DNA of 25,846 bases. Source: Gammaproteobacteria bacterium UBA2168. Its GTDB lineage: Bacteria > Pseudomonadota > Gammaproteobacteria > Pseudomonadales > Azotimanducaceae. Position 1 is the stretch's first letter. Every line of letters begins with the position of its first letter. A program made the translations under genes and the position numbers. Under the pieces are notes generated by a model. That model had not been told where the DNA came from, did no database searches, and was given only the letters and a program-made list of their open reading frames with translations. Positions 24,204 through 25,846 of this stretch are shown here, piece by piece. The DNA is taken from positions 1 through 25,846 of the forward strand of contig DCWG01000152.1 in the NCBI GenBank assembly GCA_002327525.1. The letters are read 5' to 3'.

Positions 24204-24615
24204 GTGATCGCTGCAACCACCGACCCAAATCTCATGGTGCACTCCCTCTCCGACACCGGCCTGCTGCTTACCTTCGTTCCGGTCGCCGGCGTCATAGTTG
24301 TGCTATACCGCTGGCGCACGAGCGCAAAGAGCGCCGTCTACGCGACGTTCAGAATGCTGGTCCAGCTACTGGCCATCGGCTACGCTCTCATCTACATCTT
24401 CGACTCCGATAGAATCGCCATCATCGCGCTGGTGCTCTGTATCATGCTGGGCGTGTGGCCAGCTGGATCGCCATTCGGCCGCTCGAGACGAAGGGTCCCC
24501 GATCTACTTCTGGTCATTGATCGCCATCGCCGCGCGCAGCCTGGTGGTACTCGCCCTGGTGACCCGGGCCATAATTGCTATCGAGCCGTGGTTTGCGCCA
24601 CGCTACCGGAACTAA
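24204..24615 (+). pseudogene. fetB-like (UPF0014) ABC transporter permease remnant
   Basis: The first frame (GTG 24204 or ATG 24234) gives two membrane helices: LLLTFVPVAGVIVVLYRW, then FRMLVQLLAIGYALIYIF and ALVLCIMLG. Near 24455 it passes by -1 to ASWIAIRPLETKGP, and near 24490-24500 by -1 again to IYFWSLIAIAARSLVVLALVTRAIIAIEPWFAPRYRN, ending in TAA at 24613-24615. The order and the PW-x-x-PRY ending match FetB/YbbM, where the 'P-W-Y-x-P-R-Y-L-I-P-L' continues for another ~150 residues with the last membrane segments. The downstream half is missing, and the next gene begins on the other strand within ten bases. Two single-base deletions and a 3' deletion. Confidence 0.65.
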
Positions 24616-24622
24616 TGCAGCC

Positions 24623-25228
24623 CTACTGTCTGGCCCGCGCGCGGTTGAATCCGTCGCGCTCCATCAGCCGTGCCAGATAGCGTTTGCAGTTGGGTTTGTA
24701 GCGTTCGTCGAGTCCGAGAGAAATACCGAGAAACAGCGCATACCCCACGGCGATGTCTGCGATCGTGAACCGATCTGCGACCAGGTATTCCTTACCCTCC
24801 AGTGCTGCCTCCACCGCCCGCAGGCGCGAGTGATACCAGATTGCATAGTCCTCGGCCGCCTGGTGCAGTCCCTTCTCCGGTTCCTGATGCGTGTAGCGCA
24901 ATACGATAGTCTGCGGGAACGTAAGCGTGGCGTCGCTGCGATACAACCAGTTGAGATACTCACCGTAAGCCGGTTCGTCCGAATACACACCGATGTCGCT
25001 CGGTCCGTACCTTTCCACCAGGTAGTGACAGATTCCCGAGGACTCGGTCATAGTCAGATCGCCATCCAGAAAGGTAGGCACCGTACCCATCGGGTTGATG
25101 TCCAGGTAATCCGGGTAGGTGAACCGTGGTGGAAACCGCATGTTCTCGAGTTCGCATTCGAGTCCCATCTCCTCCAGCGCCCACAGTGGTCGCAGCGAAC
25201 GGGCATCCGGACAGTGGTAGAGCTTCAT
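24623..25228 (-). CDS. Glutathione S-transferase family protein
   Basis: A 201-residue GST. The start is ATG (complement of 25226-25228), with GAGGAGG (complement of 25234-25240) just upstream; a much longer in-frame reading is a shadow. The N-terminal thioredoxin-like domain (1-75) has KLYHCPDARSLRPLWALEE with Ser11 as the likely catalytic/GSH-activating residue, INPMGTVPTFLDG with cis-Pro51, and MTESSGICHYLV with the GSH-gamma-glutamyl-binding Glu62-Ser63. The helical C-terminal domain carries LVADRFTIADIAVGYAL, the conserved N-capping box. It probably conjugates or isomerises a hydrophobic acyl or aromatic substrate. It follows the acyl-CoA dehydrogenase gene by ten bases, so the two form an operon. 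Confidence 0.93.
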   Translation of the reverse strand: MKLYHCPDARSLRPLWALEEMGLECELENMRFPPRFTYPDYLDINPMGTVPTFLDGDLTMTESSGICHYLVERYGPSDIGVYSDEPAYGEYLNWLYRSDATLTFPQTIVLRYTHQEPEKGLHQAAEDYAIWYHSRLRAVEAALEGKEYLVADRFTIADIAVGYALFLGISLGLDERYKPNCKRYLARLMERDGFNRARARQ

Positions 25229-25238
25229 ATGGACCTCC

Positions 25239-25846
25239 TCAGGATGCCTTGTCGAGCATGAGCGGGGCGAGCAACTGGCGCTGATAACGTTCGTCGCCGA
25301 ATTGGTACTGACACCACAGCGCCCGGCGCAGGAACAACTGCGCGTCGCACTCATAGGTGAATCCGAATCCGCCATGAAACTGCACTGCGCGGTCCCCGGC
25401 GTAAGCAAAGGCGGCACTGCCATGCGCCTTGGCAGCACGTACCGCGTTCTCGAAACCCGCCTCGTCACCCCGTGCCAGCAACGTGGCAGCGTGATACAGA
25501 TGCGACTTGGCGGCCTCACCATCCAGCAGGATCTGCACGGTGGGGTGCTTCAGGCTCTGGTAGCTGCCGATCAGGCGGTCGAATTGCTTGCGCGTATTGA
25601 GATACTCGACGATGACGTGCAGAACCCCCGTCAGGCCACCGCTGATCTCGGCCGCGATGAGGAGTAATGCCGCCAGTTCAATAGCGTGCAGCTGCGCAAA
25701 GGGCAGGAGGTTTGCCTCGGGTAGCGAGATGCCATCGAGTGAAAGTGCAAAGCTGCGGCGGGTCTCGTCGATGACGACCTCGCGGCACAGCGCATCGCTG
25801 GCAAGATGAGCCTTCTCGATCAGCACGAGGCGCGCCGCACCGTCGA
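25239..25846 (-). CDS. Acyl-CoA dehydrogenase family protein, C-terminal part (5' end beyond window)
   Basis: The frame is open from the right edge to the stop at 25239 and gives about 202 residues, the C-terminal half of an acyl-CoA dehydrogenase. Landmarks are EYLNTRKQFDRLIGSYQSLKH, with the FAD-contacting Arg-Lys-Gln-Phe, and the end QFHGGFGFTYECDAQLFLRRA, characteristic of the alpha-helical C-terminal domain. The active-site base of this group is not certain from the fragment. This sort of enzyme, encoded with a GST, is common in steroid or branched-acid breakdown clusters; that is an inference. It lies upstream of the GST gene, in the same operon. Confidence 0.88.
   Translation of the reverse strand, partial: DGAARLVLIEKAHLASDALCREVVIDETRRSFALSLDGISLPEANLLPFAQLHAIELAALLLIAAEISGGLTGVLHVIVEYLNTRKQFDRLIGSYQSLKHPTVQILLDGEAAKSHLYHAATLLARGDEAGFENAVRAAKAHGSAAFAYAGDRAVQFHGGFGFTYECDAQLFLRRALWCQYQFGDERYQRQLLAPLMLDKAS

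Noticed and set aside
23317..24207. Plus-strand open frame of 296 codons
   Set aside because: Antisense shadow of the luciferase-like gene, with His/Arg-rich composition.
1..25846. CRISPR array, tRNA, rRNA, phage or plasmid genes
   Set aside because: No regularly spaced direct repeats, no tRNA-like cloverleaf, no integrase, phage structural or replication genes were seen in reading the window.

Overview
The window looks like chromosomal DNA of a free-living or formerly free-living proteobacterium, most likely a gammaproteobacterium. It is moderately GC-rich and has dense operons with ATGA start/stop overlaps. It carries a FixL/FixJ oxygen-sensing pair, DksA/TraR, NudC, UspA proteins, a class III-like PHA synthase, a DUF5916 outer-membrane protein and several lipid and xenobiotic enzymes (thiolase-like protein, acyl-CoA dehydrogenase, GST, luciferase-like monooxygenase, FAD monooxygenase). 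The lineage is inferred from gene content only. I see no rRNA, tRNA or CRISPR array.

Layout. 1-1.3 kb: an Nramp-like transporter running off the left edge and a MarC tail remnant. 1.5-4.6 kb: secreted alpha/beta hydrolase, NudC, a GNAT tail remnant and a homocysteine S-methyltransferase family enzyme. 4.6-7.7 kb: a large DUF5916 protein and a UspA protein. 7.9-11.1 kb: an oxygen/redox block with a frameshifted globin, a FixL-type heme-PAS histidine kinase overlapping a FixJ-type regulator, a methyltransferase remnant, and an orphan FixJ-like receiver with Glu in place of the phosphoacceptor Asp behind a perfect inverted repeat. 11.1-13.8 kb: an aminoglycoside-phosphotransferase-like remnant, DksA/TraR, a serine hydrolase and a broken second UspA. 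14.2-17.9 kb: a thiolase-like protein and a translationally coupled PhaE-like / PhaC-like / GNAT operon. 17.9-19.0 kb: a DUF3500 tail abutting an IS256-family transposase remnant. 19.1-21.0 kb: an FAD monooxygenase and a broken polysaccharide deacetylase. 21.1-23.1 kb: a coupled pair of ArsA/GET3-like ATPases. 23.1-25.8 kb: a luciferase-like oxidoreductase, a broken fetB-like permease, a GST and the end of an acyl-CoA dehydrogenase.

Two themes stand out. First, the FixLJ module keeps the heme-ligand His and the heme-propionate/O2 Arg residues of rhizobial FixL, and it is followed by a receiver-only protein that could act as a FixT-like modulator. Second, there are about ten gene remnants among intact neighbours: 3' tails without heads, frameshifted genes and an amber stop. 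This is what a chromosome undergoing active gene loss looks like (host association, niche change or a population bottleneck). Some single-base frameshifts could instead be assembly errors, but the truncations cannot.
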